NCBI RefSeq assembly: GCF_010729895.1 | Contig: NZ_AP022612.1 | Location: 4,402,001 to 4,466,000 of the forward strand | DNA: 64,000 bases | From: Mycolicibacterium confluentis | Lineage (GTDB): Bacteria > Actinomycetota > Actinomycetes > Mycobacteriales > Mycobacteriaceae | Direction: 5' to 3' | Position numbers and translations under genes: made by a program | Notes under the pieces: generated by a model | Seen by the model: only the letters and a program-made list of their open reading frames with translations | Database searches by the model: none | Told to the model about the DNA's origin: nothing | Shown here: positions 47,392 to 56,509 of the stretch, one piece after another | How positions within the stretch are numbered: position 1 is the stretch's first letter | Layout of the letters: every line of letters begins with the position of its first letter

Positions 47392-49455
47392 TCAGTCGGC
47401 TTCCGAGGGCCTTTCGGGTGCGGCGCGCAGTGCAAATGCCCCACGCCCTGCCACCTGCCACGGCAGTCCGGTCACGTGGTAGTCCCCCAGGTCTGAGCTG
47501 TTGACATTCTGGAACAGACCGGTGCTGCGGACGAACGAGTCCACGGCGAGGTCATGTGCGGTGAGCACTGTGGACACGGCGAAGCCTGCGTCGAGCAGTC
47601 GTTCGGCCAGCACGTCGTCAACGGTGAAGTCGTCGGATCCGAATTCGATAAGTTGGCCTTTGGTCTGGATCGCCGGAAGGCTGCGCCCGATGGCGTCCTG
47701 GAATCGGTTCACCTCTTCGCCGCTGCGCAATGACACCGCGAGCATCTGCCCGGCGTCGCTCATCCGCAGGAAGAAGTCGCCGCCGACTTCCGGTGCCCGA
47801 TACGCCTCCGCGGGTTCGGTCCCGATCAACTCGGCGATCTGGGCGGCGGTCAGCTCCGCCATCGAGACATCGATGCCCACACCGGCGTCTCGTTCGGGAG
47901 ACAGCGACCATGCCAGCACCATCGCGGAAACGGCAACACTGGTCAGGGGGTCCGCCCATGGCGTGCCGATATCGCCCATCTCGCCACGGGGATCCAAAGT
48001 GGCGTCGACCAGTCCGGAGAAAGCGTGGATGTTGTGGCCGTAGGCGCGGTACCCGGACCATTCCCCGGTGCCACCGAATCCACTCGAGGACACCAACAGT
48101 CTGGCTGATTTCCCCGTCAACACGCTCTCGGGGTCCACCCCGACCGCCTGGGCCCGCCGCGGAGTGAGGTTGTGCAGCACGACATCGTAGGAGTCGAGGT
48201 CGATCTGCTCACCCGGCACCCCCACCGCGACATCCAGCCGTGTCTTGCAGAAGTTCAGCTGATTGAAGTACGCGCTCCGGTTGACCCCAGGTTCACCTTC
48301 CGCGAACGGTCCACGGCGCCGGTAGATGTCGAGCCGGTTGGGATCTTCGAGCTTGGTCACCTGCGCCCCCATGGCGCCGAGCCATGCCGCTCCCAGCGGG
48401 ATGGCGAGCACGTGTCCGGCGTCGAGGACACGCAGATCCGACAGCCCGATGACACCGTCGGCACGGCCGCCGCCATCGCCGGCCGGCACGGTGGTGACCT
48501 GAGCGGGCAGGAATACCGCGTCCGGGCCGGTCAGATTGACGGGACGGCCCACCTTGCGAGCGCGTTCGACAAACGTCTCGACGGAGTTCACTGCCGTACA
48601 CGGCACACCGGCGGCTTGCAGGGTCTGTTCACACTGCTCGGCGGTCCTCGTTGATGCCCACTGGGTCATCTGTGCGTTGACGAAATCGGCGTTCTCGCGG
48701 GCATCCTCGAGAGAAGGCACGGAGTCCACCGCGGGTACCAGCGCCTTCTGGAAGGCCTGCCATTGATGTTGTTCGAGCACAAGCACGTACACCGCACCGT
48801 CGAGGCAGGTGAAGAAGCCTGACGGCGCCCCGTAACGCGCACTGCCACCCTGGTCGGGACAGTGCGACAACGCATGCCCCATCTCCAGGGTCAGGCCGGT
48901 GGCGATGACCGCCGACTGGGCCGACACGTCGAGGTGCACCGGCGATTCCTGCTCGCGACGAAGATGCAGGCCGTGCAGTGCCGCAACCGCCATCACGTAT
49001 CCGGTCAACCGCAGACCCAACGTGCCGGGCGGCACGATGGGCGGATACTGCGCCCCGATGCGCGAATGCCCCAGAATGCCGGCGGCAGCCAGGATGCTGG
49101 TATCCGAGGCAAACGCATCGGCACGACTGGTCGATAGACCATACGCGCTCGCCGTCACCCAGACGGACCTGTTCTGCGCCTCCACATCCGCGAGATATTC
49201 CGCAGCACTGTGTCTTTCAGGACTGGACAGAGAGATCGGGTGCTCGATCCGGTCGGCCAGCACGATATCCGCGGCACTGGCACCGGACTCCTCCGCGTCG
49301 GCCTCTGCGGCGCCGAGCTGTACCAGGATTCGCGCCGCAACATCGAGGGCGACCGAACTGCCGGCCCTGCTGAACGTAATCCCCGCGAGCCAACCCGGCT
49401 TCAGCGCGCGGGCAGGTCGGGAAGCTGTGAGCGAAACAGAAGCACCGGAGCTCAT
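47392..49455 (-). CDS. Fused double CaiB/BaiF (class III) CoA-transferase
   Basis: 687 residues that contain two CaiB-type halves in one chain. The first half has VHLDVSAQSAV with the catalytic-Asp position; the second begins near LSDLRVLDAGHVLAIPLGA and has GIDVSMAELTA. Normal family members have about 400 residues. This class moves CoA between acids without a free intermediate. It is the likely entry of the catabolic acid into CoA metabolism, ahead of thiolase, SDR and hydratases. Whether both halves are active is unknown. Confidence 0.87.
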   Translation of the reverse strand: MSSGASVSLTASRPARALKPGWLAGITFSRAGSSVALDVAARILVQLGAAEADAEESGASAADIVLADRIEHPISLSSPERHSAAEYLADVEAQNRSVWVTASAYGLSTSRADAFASDTSILAAAGILGHSRIGAQYPPIVPPGTLGLRLTGYVMAVAALHGLHLRREQESPVHLDVSAQSAVIATGLTLEMGHALSHCPDQGGSARYGAPSGFFTCLDGAVYVLVLEQHQWQAFQKALVPAVDSVPSLEDARENADFVNAQMTQWASTRTAEQCEQTLQAAGVPCTAVNSVETFVERARKVGRPVNLTGPDAVFLPAQVTTVPAGDGGGRADGVIGLSDLRVLDAGHVLAIPLGAAWLGAMGAQVTKLEDPNRLDIYRRRGPFAEGEPGVNRSAYFNQLNFCKTRLDVAVGVPGEQIDLDSYDVVLHNLTPRRAQAVGVDPESVLTGKSARLLVSSSGFGGTGEWSGYRAYGHNIHAFSGLVDATLDPRGEMGDIGTPWADPLTSVAVSAMVLAWSLSPERDAGVGIDVSMAELTAAQIAELIGTEPAEAYRAPEVGGDFFLRMSDAGQMLAVSLRSGEEVNRFQDAIGRSLPAIQTKGQLIEFGSDDFTVDDVLAERLLDAGFAVSTVLTAHDLAVDSFVRSTGLFQNVNSSDLGDYHVTGLPWQVAGRGAFALRAAPERPSEAD

Positions 49456-49676
49456 GTGATGAGACCTTCCCTATCGTCGGGCCAGTCGCGCACGCGCACC
49501 GGCATGGAATGCCGCAACGCCCATTGCGCATCGGAGCGGGCGAAAGTCGATTTCACCAGCACCACAGTGAGGAATTTTTTCACCATACCGTACGGCTGTT
49601 CGTTATTTCAAATGTTTTGGTGACAAAACAGCCCCCTCGCCTCTTGTGGTGAGCGATCTTCGCCAGGCATGTGAAA
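49456..49676. promoter_or_regulatory. Upstream region of the CoA-transferase/thiolase genes
   Basis: About 220 bp, AT-richer than the genes, separating the CoA module from the hydratase-permease genes. It contains the 8-base palindrome CCGTACGG at 49588-49595 and T-rich tracts (GAATTTTTT at 49573). A separate promoter and operator for the CoA module is plausible. No regulator gene is near. Confidence 0.5.
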
Positions 49677-49707
49677 CAGCCCCGATCGCAAGGTGCGATC
49701 GGGGCTG
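49677..49707 (-). terminator. Terminator after the permease-hydratase unit
   Basis: CAGCCCCGATCGC at 49677-49689 pairs perfectly with 49695-49707 around AAGGT, 49 bp past the hydratase stop at 49756. It separates the upstream unit from the CoA-transferase promoter. Confidence 0.88.
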
Positions 49708-49755
49708 GCTCAGAAAATACTTCGCGTCGATGACCTGCGCCGCAGCAACCGATGG

Positions 49756-50505
49756 TCAGCTTGCGGAGTGCGTCTCCCAGGTTGCACGAAGAACTTGCAT
49801 CCCCGCATCCAGCGCATCGCCGGCCGAGAGCTCAAGCGTCCGGTAGAACAACTTCTTGGTCTCCCGCAGCGCGGCGCGGTCCATCGCCGCCCACTGCTGG
49901 GCTACCGCTACCGCGGCTTCCAACACTGCCCTGTCGGTCGCGACGGAGTTCACCAATCCGCGGGACACTGCCTCTTCGGCACCCAAACATCTTCCAGTGG
50001 TGAGCATTTCGAATGACTGCTTGCGGGTGGTCTGATGCACCAGCCCCGCGGCCACCACACTCGGCACCACCCCGCCGCGGATCTCGGGGTACTCCAGCAC
50101 CAGGTCCGGCGCGGCGACAACCACGTCCGCCGCGACGGCCAGGGCGGCCCCGGCCCCGACTGCCGCGCCCTGCACGGCAGCCACAACCGGGACCCCGAGC
50201 CGTGGAATCATCTGCTGCACATAGACCAGCAGCTGCGAACGGTTCACCACGTCGGCCTTGGGATCGGCCGATCCGGCGAACTCCTTGATGTCGCCGCCCG
50301 AACAGAAGGCCGGACCCGCCCCGGCAAGGACCACGGCCGCCACCGCCGGATCACCGTCTGCCTGCTCGAGAGCATCCCTCAGTTTGCTGAGAAGTACTGT
50401 GTTCAAAGCATTCCGGGCGCGTGGCCGGTTCAACGTAAGGATCCTGATGACGGATCCCTCGGCTGGAAGGTCCTGACTGAGCAGTTCGGAATCGACCATG
50501 CTCAC
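49756..50505 (-). CDS. Enoyl-CoA hydratase/isomerase family protein
   Basis: 249-residue crotonase-fold protein with FCSGGDIKEF and the second oxyanion loop GAAVGAGAALAVAADVV. It carries EYPEIRGGVVPSV in the segment that holds one catalytic residue. GTG at 50505 overlaps the permease stop (GTGA); ATG at 50499 is the alternative start. A third crotonase of the island, tied by coupling to the transport unit and not to the CoA module. Confidence 0.88.
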   Translation of the reverse strand: MSMVDSELLSQDLPAEGSVIRILTLNRPRARNALNTVLLSKLRDALEQADGDPAVAAVVLAGAGPAFCSGGDIKEFAGSADPKADVVNRSQLLVYVQQMIPRLGVPVVAAVQGAAVGAGAALAVAADVVVAAPDLVLEYPEIRGGVVPSVVAAGLVHQTTRKQSFEMLTTGRCLGAEEAVSRGLVNSVATDRAVLEAAVAVAQQWAAMDRAALRETKKLFYRTLELSAGDALDAGMQVLRATWETHSAS

Positions 50506-51986
50506 GCGGGGGGCTTGTTACGCCCGATGGTGGCGAACACTTCCGGCCGGTTGCCGCGCAGCCAGGTCGCAAACAGCCATCCCACCACGAACACCGCGAC
50601 GATCAGCACCTGCAGCAGGGCGGCGATCACCGCCGAGCCCCCGGTCACCATGTCGAAGTGCTTCAGGGACAGGTAAATCACGATGCCGAGGCCGATCGCA
50701 CTGATGGTGGGTGCGATCCTGGCGCTCCATTGCGCCCGGGGACTGTTGATCTCCGAACTCCTGCGCTGGAAGAACGCAACCACCGCGAGGCTGGTCAGGA
50801 ACATCAGGATCATGATGACCACGCCGCCGGTGCCCGACAGCAGGCCGTAGAGGATGGCCGGATCGGCCCCGGTCACGGCGAACACCACGAACATCGTGAT
50901 GACCGCTGCGGCGACGATCACCGAACTGACGTACGGCGAACCGAACCGCGGGTGCACCCGACCCAGCCCCGCCGGCAGAATCCGGTCCGCCCCGAGATGG
51001 AAGCAGTAGCGCGACATGATGTTCTGCACCGCCAGCATGCAGGCGAAACAGGAACCCACCGTCAGCAACAACACGGCATCACGACCCCACACCCCGACGT
51101 AGGTCTCCATCGCGTTCGGGAACACTGCCGCGAAGTCCTCGTCGATCGCCCCCAGGATGTTCTGCGTTCCATATGCGGTGATCATCGCCCAGGCGCTGAG
51201 AATGTAGAAGCCACCGATCAGCAGCACCGACAGGTACGCCGCGCGCGGTACCGTGCGCTCGGGATCCTTGGTTTCCTCACAGAACACCGCAGTGGCCTCG
51301 AATCCCAGGAAGCACACCGACGCGAAGACCACCCCCAAAGCGAGCCCACTCATGTTCAGCGAGCCGGGGTCGAACGGAGCCAGCGACCGTCCCTCCGGCC
51401 CACCGGTTTTGGTGACGGCCAGGTTGAAGACCATCACCAGCAGGACCTCGAGGGCCAGCACCGCCGAGAGCAGCTTGACCGAGAGCCCGATCCGTAGGTA
51501 TCCCAGCGTTCCCGTCACGACAAAGCACGCGATCGAGTAGATCCACCAGGGCAGTTCGGGACCACCGAGCGTCTCGACGACGAAGCTGTTGGTGATCACC
51601 CCGAAGAAGGAACCCGAGCCGAGCGCGAACAGGCTGTACCCGAAGACCGCGAGGAAACTGGCGCCGAGGCCTACCCGCTTGCCCAGCCCCGCAGTGATGT
51701 AGGCGTAGAAGGCGCCGGGGTTCGGTAGATAGTTCGTCATCTTCACGTACCCGACACAGAACAGCAGGAGCACGACTGTGGTGATGAGGAAGATCAACGG
51801 CGCGCCCACACCGCCGAAGGTGATGACCACAGCCATGAAGCTGGCGACCACCAGCATCGGCGCCGCGAATGCCAGCACCGAGAAGATCAGCTCGACGACG
51901 CCTATGTGTCCCGATAGGGACCGGGAACCGTTCTCTCCTTTAGCAGGACGAATGCCCGCCGAAGGGGTGGGACTCTCCTCGCTCAT
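50502..51986 (-). CDS. APC-family amino acid/amine permease
   Basis: 494 residues, about 12 membrane helices, with a hydrophilic N-terminus of about 27 residues. The first helix break FAAPMLVVASFM and FEATAVFCEETKDPERTVPRA in the loop after helix 6 are typical of the APC superfamily. It probably imports the amine substrate of the island. It is coupled to the hydratase downstream and follows the aldehyde dehydrogenase by 33 bp. Confidence 0.9.
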   Translation of the reverse strand: MSEESPTPSAGIRPAKGENGSRSLSGHIGVVELIFSVLAFAAPMLVVASFMAVVITFGGVGAPLIFLITTVVLLLFCVGYVKMTNYLPNPGAFYAYITAGLGKRVGLGASFLAVFGYSLFALGSGSFFGVITNSFVVETLGGPELPWWIYSIACFVVTGTLGYLRIGLSVKLLSAVLALEVLLVMVFNLAVTKTGGPEGRSLAPFDPGSLNMSGLALGVVFASVCFLGFEATAVFCEETKDPERTVPRAAYLSVLLIGGFYILSAWAMITAYGTQNILGAIDEDFAAVFPNAMETYVGVWGRDAVLLLTVGSCFACMLAVQNIMSRYCFHLGADRILPAGLGRVHPRFGSPYVSSVIVAAAVITMFVVFAVTGADPAILYGLLSGTGGVVIMILMFLTSLAVVAFFQRRSSEINSPRAQWSARIAPTISAIGLGIVIYLSLKHFDMVTGGSAVIAALLQVLIVAVFVVGWLFATWLRGNRPEVFATIGRNKPPA

Positions 51987-52019
51987 ATGGTCTCCCTGGA
52001 AGGTGTTGGGATTGGGGGG

Positions 52020-53471
52020 TCAGTCGACCGTCATCCACACGTGCTTGGTGCGCGTGTAGTGACGGATGGCGTCGATCGATGAATCGGTTCCGTATCCGGA
52101 CTGCTTGAAACCGCCGTTGGGTAGTTCGGAAACACTGGACAGGTGGTCGTTGATCCAGACCTGGCCGAAGTCGAGTCGGCGCATCACCTGCAACGCCTTC
52201 TTGATATCCCTGGTCCACACCGATGCCGAGAGACCGTAGGGCACATCGTTGGCGAAGGTGATTGCCTGCTCCACCGAGCTGATCTTCTGGACGGTGACCA
52301 CCGGACCGAATATCTCGTGCTGGATCAGCTCGTCTTGCTGGTCGAGATCCGTGACAATCGTCGGCTCGAGGAAGAAGCCGGGTCGGTCGATGACACCACC
52401 GCCGAGGAGGGTCTTCCCACCCGTGCGTCCCAGCATGTCCAACACCCGCTGCCGGTGTTCGGCAGAGATCATCGGCCCCATGTCGACGCCCGGTTCCACC
52501 GCTGCGTCCCCGACCTTGATCGACTTCACTTCCGCGATGAAGATTTCCAGGAACTGGTCGTATACGTCCTCATGCACCAGAACCCGGCAGGCCGCAGTGC
52601 AGGCCTGCCCCGTGTTGACGAACGAGGCGAACCGCAGACGCGATGCGACGGCCTGCAGATCGGCGTCCTCGAGGACGACGATGGGCGCCTTGCCCCCGAG
52701 CTCCATCGACAGGCGCTTGAGGTTGCCGGATGACTTGGCCGCGATCTGGCGCCCGGTCTCGCTGCCGCCGGTGAAGGAGATCATGCTGATCTTCGGGTGC
52801 TCGGCGATCGCGGCCCCGATGGATCCGCCACCGGTGATGATGTTGATCACGCCCGGCGGGAAGATCTCGGCAGCCAGCTCGGCGATCCGCAGGCTGGTCA
52901 GCGGCGCGACCTCGCTGGGTTTGAACACCACGGTGTTGCCGGCGCCGACGGCAGCGGCGATCTTGAACGCGGCGATCACGGCCGGGTAGTTCCACGGGAT
53001 GATGATGCCCACCACACCGAGCGGCTCGAGCCGCACCATCGAGGTGGCACCGGTTCGGTAGTCGCCTGCAGCCACCGAGTCGAGACACCGGGCGGCACCG
53101 GCGAAGAACCGGATGATGTCGACGGACTCCTCGGCACCGCCACGGGCCTGGCCGCGTGGCTTGCCGATATCGAACGTCTCCAGGGCGGTGAACTCGTCGA
53201 GGTTCGCCTCGATAGCGTCGGCGAGTTTGAGCAGAGCCACAGACCGTTGCTGCGGGGTGGTCTGCGACCAGTCCTCGAAGCCGTCGACTGCGGCGTCCAC
53301 CGCTGCCTCGAGGTCGGTGAGGTCGCTCTGGCGCACCGACGCCAGGACCTCTCCGGTCGAGGGGTTGTACACGGAGACCTCGTCCGGCCCGGACGGTTCT
53401 CGCAGTTCACCACCGATCAGAACGCGGGTGGGAAGCTGCTCGGGAACCGTGATCTTCTCAAAGTCCGTCAT
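52020..53471 (-). CDS. NAD(P)-dependent aldehyde dehydrogenase, aminoaldehyde type
   Basis: 483 residues with the general base Glu in MELGGKAP, the nucleophile Cys in NTGQACTAACR and the coenzyme loop SFTGGSETGRQIA. Best fits the betaine aldehyde/4-aminobutyraldehyde dehydrogenase branch (GYGTDSSIDAIRHYTRTKHVW at the end). It would oxidise an aldehyde formed by the alcohol dehydrogenase or aminotransferase to the acid. Confidence 0.92.
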   Translation of the reverse strand: MTDFEKITVPEQLPTRVLIGGELREPSGPDEVSVYNPSTGEVLASVRQSDLTDLEAAVDAAVDGFEDWSQTTPQQRSVALLKLADAIEANLDEFTALETFDIGKPRGQARGGAEESVDIIRFFAGAARCLDSVAAGDYRTGATSMVRLEPLGVVGIIIPWNYPAVIAAFKIAAAVGAGNTVVFKPSEVAPLTSLRIAELAAEIFPPGVINIITGGGSIGAAIAEHPKISMISFTGGSETGRQIAAKSSGNLKRLSMELGGKAPIVVLEDADLQAVASRLRFASFVNTGQACTAACRVLVHEDVYDQFLEIFIAEVKSIKVGDAAVEPGVDMGPMISAEHRQRVLDMLGRTGGKTLLGGGVIDRPGFFLEPTIVTDLDQQDELIQHEIFGPVVTVQKISSVEQAITFANDVPYGLSASVWTRDIKKALQVMRRLDFGQVWINDHLSSVSELPNGGFKQSGYGTDSSIDAIRHYTRTKHVWMTVD

Positions 53472-53552
53472 GTGTCTTGTAATCCAATCCTTTTGTTTCG
53501 CAGCATGATTGCGTGTCGCATACGGCCCCAGTCCGGGAGTTCGGGTGGCGGC

Positions 53553-53741
53553 TCAGTCCGCAATGCTGATGGCCTGGACGGGGCAGCTGCCCATCGCCTC
53601 TTCGGTTTGGTCTCGCTCGGAATCGTCGGGATTCTGGTCGTATACCAGCTCCCCGTCGTCGTTGATCTCGAACACCGACGGCGCCGCCATGGCACACAAA
53701 CCGTGCTCGTCGCAGATCGAACGGTCGACTGTGACCCGCAT
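53553..53741 (-). CDS. [3Fe-4S] ferredoxin of the P450 system
   Basis: 62 residues beginning MRVTVDRSIC with Cys10, Cys16 and a later CPVQAI. Three and not four cysteines, as in the ferredoxins that donate electrons to actinobacterial P450s. It lies 15 bp past the P450 stop. ATG 53741 gives the normal family start; a start 9 bases earlier is less likely. Confidence 0.92.
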   Translation of the reverse strand: MRVTVDRSICDEHGLCAMAAPSVFEINDDGELVYDQNPDDSERDQTEEAMGSCPVQAISIAD

Positions 53742-53756
53742 GCTCAGCACTCCCGC

Positions 53757-54998
53757 CTATACGTTCTCGCCGGAATCCGGCTGATAGGTGTAGTTCTCGT
53801 CCTTGGTGAAGGCCACCGGCAGCTTCCGGAACCCGGTGTTGCCCGAATCCGGCATCATCACCGCACCGGGCAGCTCGCGAATGTCACGCAACCGCCCGGA
53901 AAGCGCCGCAAAAGCCTGCGCCATGTCGCTACGTGCAATGAAGTGGCCGAGGCAGTGGTGCACGCCAGCCCCGAAGCCGAAGTGCGGCGGACGGTCCTGG
54001 GTGATGTCGAACCGCTTCGGGTCATCCCCGATGGTGCGCGCGTCGGTTCCCGCGGATTCGTTGAACACATGGATGGTGACGCCCTCTTCGATCGTCACGC
54101 CCCCGAACTCGAAGGTCTCCAGCGCCTCTCGGGTGACCCAGCGTGTGGTCGGATTGACGCGCATGGCCTCCTCGACCGCCTTGGGTGCCAGTTCCGGACG
54201 TTGCGCAAGCAGTTCCCACTGATCCGCGTTGTCGAGGAATGTCTTCATCGCCAACGACAGCTGATTCTTCGTGGTGTCGAACGCACCGACGATCAGCAGC
54301 ACAAGCAGATCCCGAAGCTCCGTCTCGGACAACGCTCCGTCGGTGGACGCCGCGCCCACCAGCCCGGCCACCAGATCGTCAGTGGGATTCTTGCGACGCA
54401 GTTCGATCAACCTGTCGGCGTACTCGTACAGCGCAGCCAGGGCCGCCTCGATCCGATCGACGTTGTCTTTAATGGCCAATCCGAAGGACAGACCCACGAC
54501 GTCGATATGTCGTGCCAGCTGAGGGCCTTCCTCATCGGGAAGCCCGAGCAACCGGGTCAGTGCGCCCGTCGTGTACGGGTCGGCGAAGTCCTCCACGAAC
54601 TCGAACTCGCCGCGATCGACGAATCGGTCCACCAGATCCTCGGCCAGCGCACGGAATTTCGGTCCGAGCGGGGCAACCGCCTTCTGAGTGAAGAGGGGGT
54701 TGGCTGCCTTGCGGAGACGCTGATGAGCTTCGCCCTCCTTGTGCAGGATCCAGCTGTCCCACCAGTCGTAGAGCGGCCCTTCGGTGATCCCGTTGAGCCG
54801 GGTCCAGGCGACATCACCCTGCCGCACCTTCGGGTGGCGCAGGATCTTGCGGACCTCCGCGTAGCGCAGGACGGCGATGCCATAGTTCGTCCGGGCGTAC
54901 CAGGACTTCTCGCGTGCATCGTGCACCTGGTCCGAGGTGATGCTGAAGTTGGCGTCGGTGATGTCGAGGTAGGGCACCTCGAGGGTTTCGGTGGTCAT
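53757..54998 (-). CDS. Cytochrome P450
   Basis: 413 residues. Heme ligand Cys349 in FGFGAGVHHCLGH, I-helix oxygen-activating GAFDTTKN, and the K-helix E-x-x-R in EEAMRVNPTTR. AGGAA precedes ATG 54998, the chosen start. Cytosolic monooxygenase needing the adjacent ferredoxin and a reductase, probably the one at 61303. The subfamily cannot be assigned without alignment. Context of ligase and gamma-glutamyl hydrolases suggests hydroxylation or N-dealkylation of an amine or its glutamyl derivative. Confidence 0.94.
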   Translation of the reverse strand: MTTETLEVPYLDITDANFSITSDQVHDAREKSWYARTNYGIAVLRYAEVRKILRHPKVRQGDVAWTRLNGITEGPLYDWWDSWILHKEGEAHQRLRKAANPLFTQKAVAPLGPKFRALAEDLVDRFVDRGEFEFVEDFADPYTTGALTRLLGLPDEEGPQLARHIDVVGLSFGLAIKDNVDRIEAALAALYEYADRLIELRRKNPTDDLVAGLVGAASTDGALSETELRDLLVLLIVGAFDTTKNQLSLAMKTFLDNADQWELLAQRPELAPKAVEEAMRVNPTTRWVTREALETFEFGGVTIEEGVTIHVFNESAGTDARTIGDDPKRFDITQDRPPHFGFGAGVHHCLGHFIARSDMAQAFAALSGRLRDIRELPGAVMMPDSGNTGFRKLPVAFTKDENYTYQPDSGENV

Positions 54999-55023
54999 GT
55001 GCGGGATTTCCTGTCTCAGAGGT

Positions 55024-56436
55024 TCAGACGGTGAGGCTGTGGACGGGCTGTGCGGCTCCCGAACCGGAGTGGAACTCCGCAGACATCGGTTCCAGGACCT
55101 CACCCAGCGCCGACACCATGTGGTCGATATCGGCCTCGCTGGTCACCAGGGTCGGCGCGAACTGGATGATCGGTGACCCGCGGTGCATCGCCCGGCAGAT
55201 CACGCCCCGTTCCAGTAGCGCCGGGGTGATCTCACGGGACCAGCGCTGGAGTACCTCCGTCGGCAGCGGAGCTTTTGTGCCCTGATCGGCGACGAGCTCG
55301 ACCGCGCGGAAGTAACCGCCGCCTCGGACGTCACCGACGATCGGCAGGCGCAGCAGCTCCGACAGCCCGCGCTGCATGTACTCGCCGAGTTCCACCGCCC
55401 GCTGGCTGAGGTTCTCCTCTTCCAGCACCGCGATGTTGGCCAGGCCGGCGGCTGCTGCGGCGGGATGACCACCGAACGTCAAACCGTGTTCGAAGACCAC
55501 ACCCGGGGCGAGGAAAGGCTCGACAACGTGATCCCCGACGATGACGGCGCCCATGGGAACATATCCGGAGGTGAGAGCCTTTGCCGTGGTGATGATATCG
55601 GGCTGGTAGCCCAGCACCGACGAACCGAAGAAGCCACCGGTGCGGCCCCATGAGCAGATGGTCTCATCCGAGATCAACATCACGTCGTTGGCGTCGCAGA
55701 TCTCCCGCAGGCGTCGGTAGTACACCGGTTCGACGGGACGGCAACCCGCGGCGTTCTGCAGGGGTTCGACGATCACGGCGGCGACCGTCTCAGGCCCCTC
55801 CACCGCGATCACGTCGGCAACCCCTTGCGCGCAGTCCAGGGCATGCTGCTCGGGCGTCGTGTCGGCGTGGTAGCTGTCCACCATCGGAGCGTGTCGCACC
55901 GTCGGCATCAGCGGCTGGAACGGCTCCTGCATCCCAGGCAGGCCGCAGATCGCCAACGCTCCCAACGTCATTCCGTGATAGGCGCCGGTCCGTGAGATGA
56001 TCTTCTTCTTGTCCGGGTTACCACGGAGCTTCTGGTATTGCCTGACCAGCTTGTATGCCGACTCCACCGATTCCGATCCACCCGAGGTGAAGAACACCCG
56101 GTTCAGGTTTCCCGGAGCCAACTCGGCGATCTTCTCCGCGAGCTGGGCGGCTGCCGGGGTCACGAAGTTCCACAGTGGGAAGTACTCAAGGGAATTGAGC
56201 TGGCGGTGCACTGCATCGGCGATCGCCCGACGCCCGTGTCCGACGTTCACCGTGTACAAGCCCGCCAAGCCGTCTACGTATCGCCGCCCTGCGCTGTCCC
56301 ACACATAGGCACCCTCACCGCGAACCATCATCGGGAACGGTCGGTCCGGATAGGCGGACATCTCGCTGAAATGCAACAGAAGATGTCTGCCCGCCGCCTC
56401 GTTGAGCTGGGCTTCGTTCATCAGATTCTCTGTCAT
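55024..56436 (-). CDS. Class III (omega) aminotransferase
   Basis: 470-residue PLP enzyme with the cofactor Lys in TTAKALTSGY, the ring-stacking and phosphate segments SGGSESVESAYKL and GAYHGMTLGA, and DETICSWGRTG. The family transfers terminal amines (putrescine, beta-alanine and similar) to pyruvate or 2-oxoglutarate. It follows the glutamine-synthetase-like ligase by 73 bp. It could deaminate the primary amine or a terminal amino group left after glutamyl removal. Confidence 0.92.
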   Translation of the reverse strand: MTENLMNEAQLNEAAGRHLLLHFSEMSAYPDRPFPMMVRGEGAYVWDSAGRRYVDGLAGLYTVNVGHGRRAIADAVHRQLNSLEYFPLWNFVTPAAAQLAEKIAELAPGNLNRVFFTSGGSESVESAYKLVRQYQKLRGNPDKKKIISRTGAYHGMTLGALAICGLPGMQEPFQPLMPTVRHAPMVDSYHADTTPEQHALDCAQGVADVIAVEGPETVAAVIVEPLQNAAGCRPVEPVYYRRLREICDANDVMLISDETICSWGRTGGFFGSSVLGYQPDIITTAKALTSGYVPMGAVIVGDHVVEPFLAPGVVFEHGLTFGGHPAAAAAGLANIAVLEEENLSQRAVELGEYMQRGLSELLRLPIVGDVRGGGYFRAVELVADQGTKAPLPTEVLQRWSREITPALLERGVICRAMHRGSPIIQFAPTLVTSEADIDHMVSALGEVLEPMSAEFHSGSGAAQPVHSLTV

Positions 56437-56509
56437 CTAGACCTTCTCACGTTTTGGTGGGCGCCCCGACCGACCCCGACACACAGCCGGAGCACTCGTT
56501 CTCCGACTG

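Noticed and set aside
53757..54998. Naming the P450 as the CYP151 morpholine/pyrrolidine hydroxylase
   Set aside because: The context is suggestive, but subfamily assignment needs an identity value that cannot be computed here.
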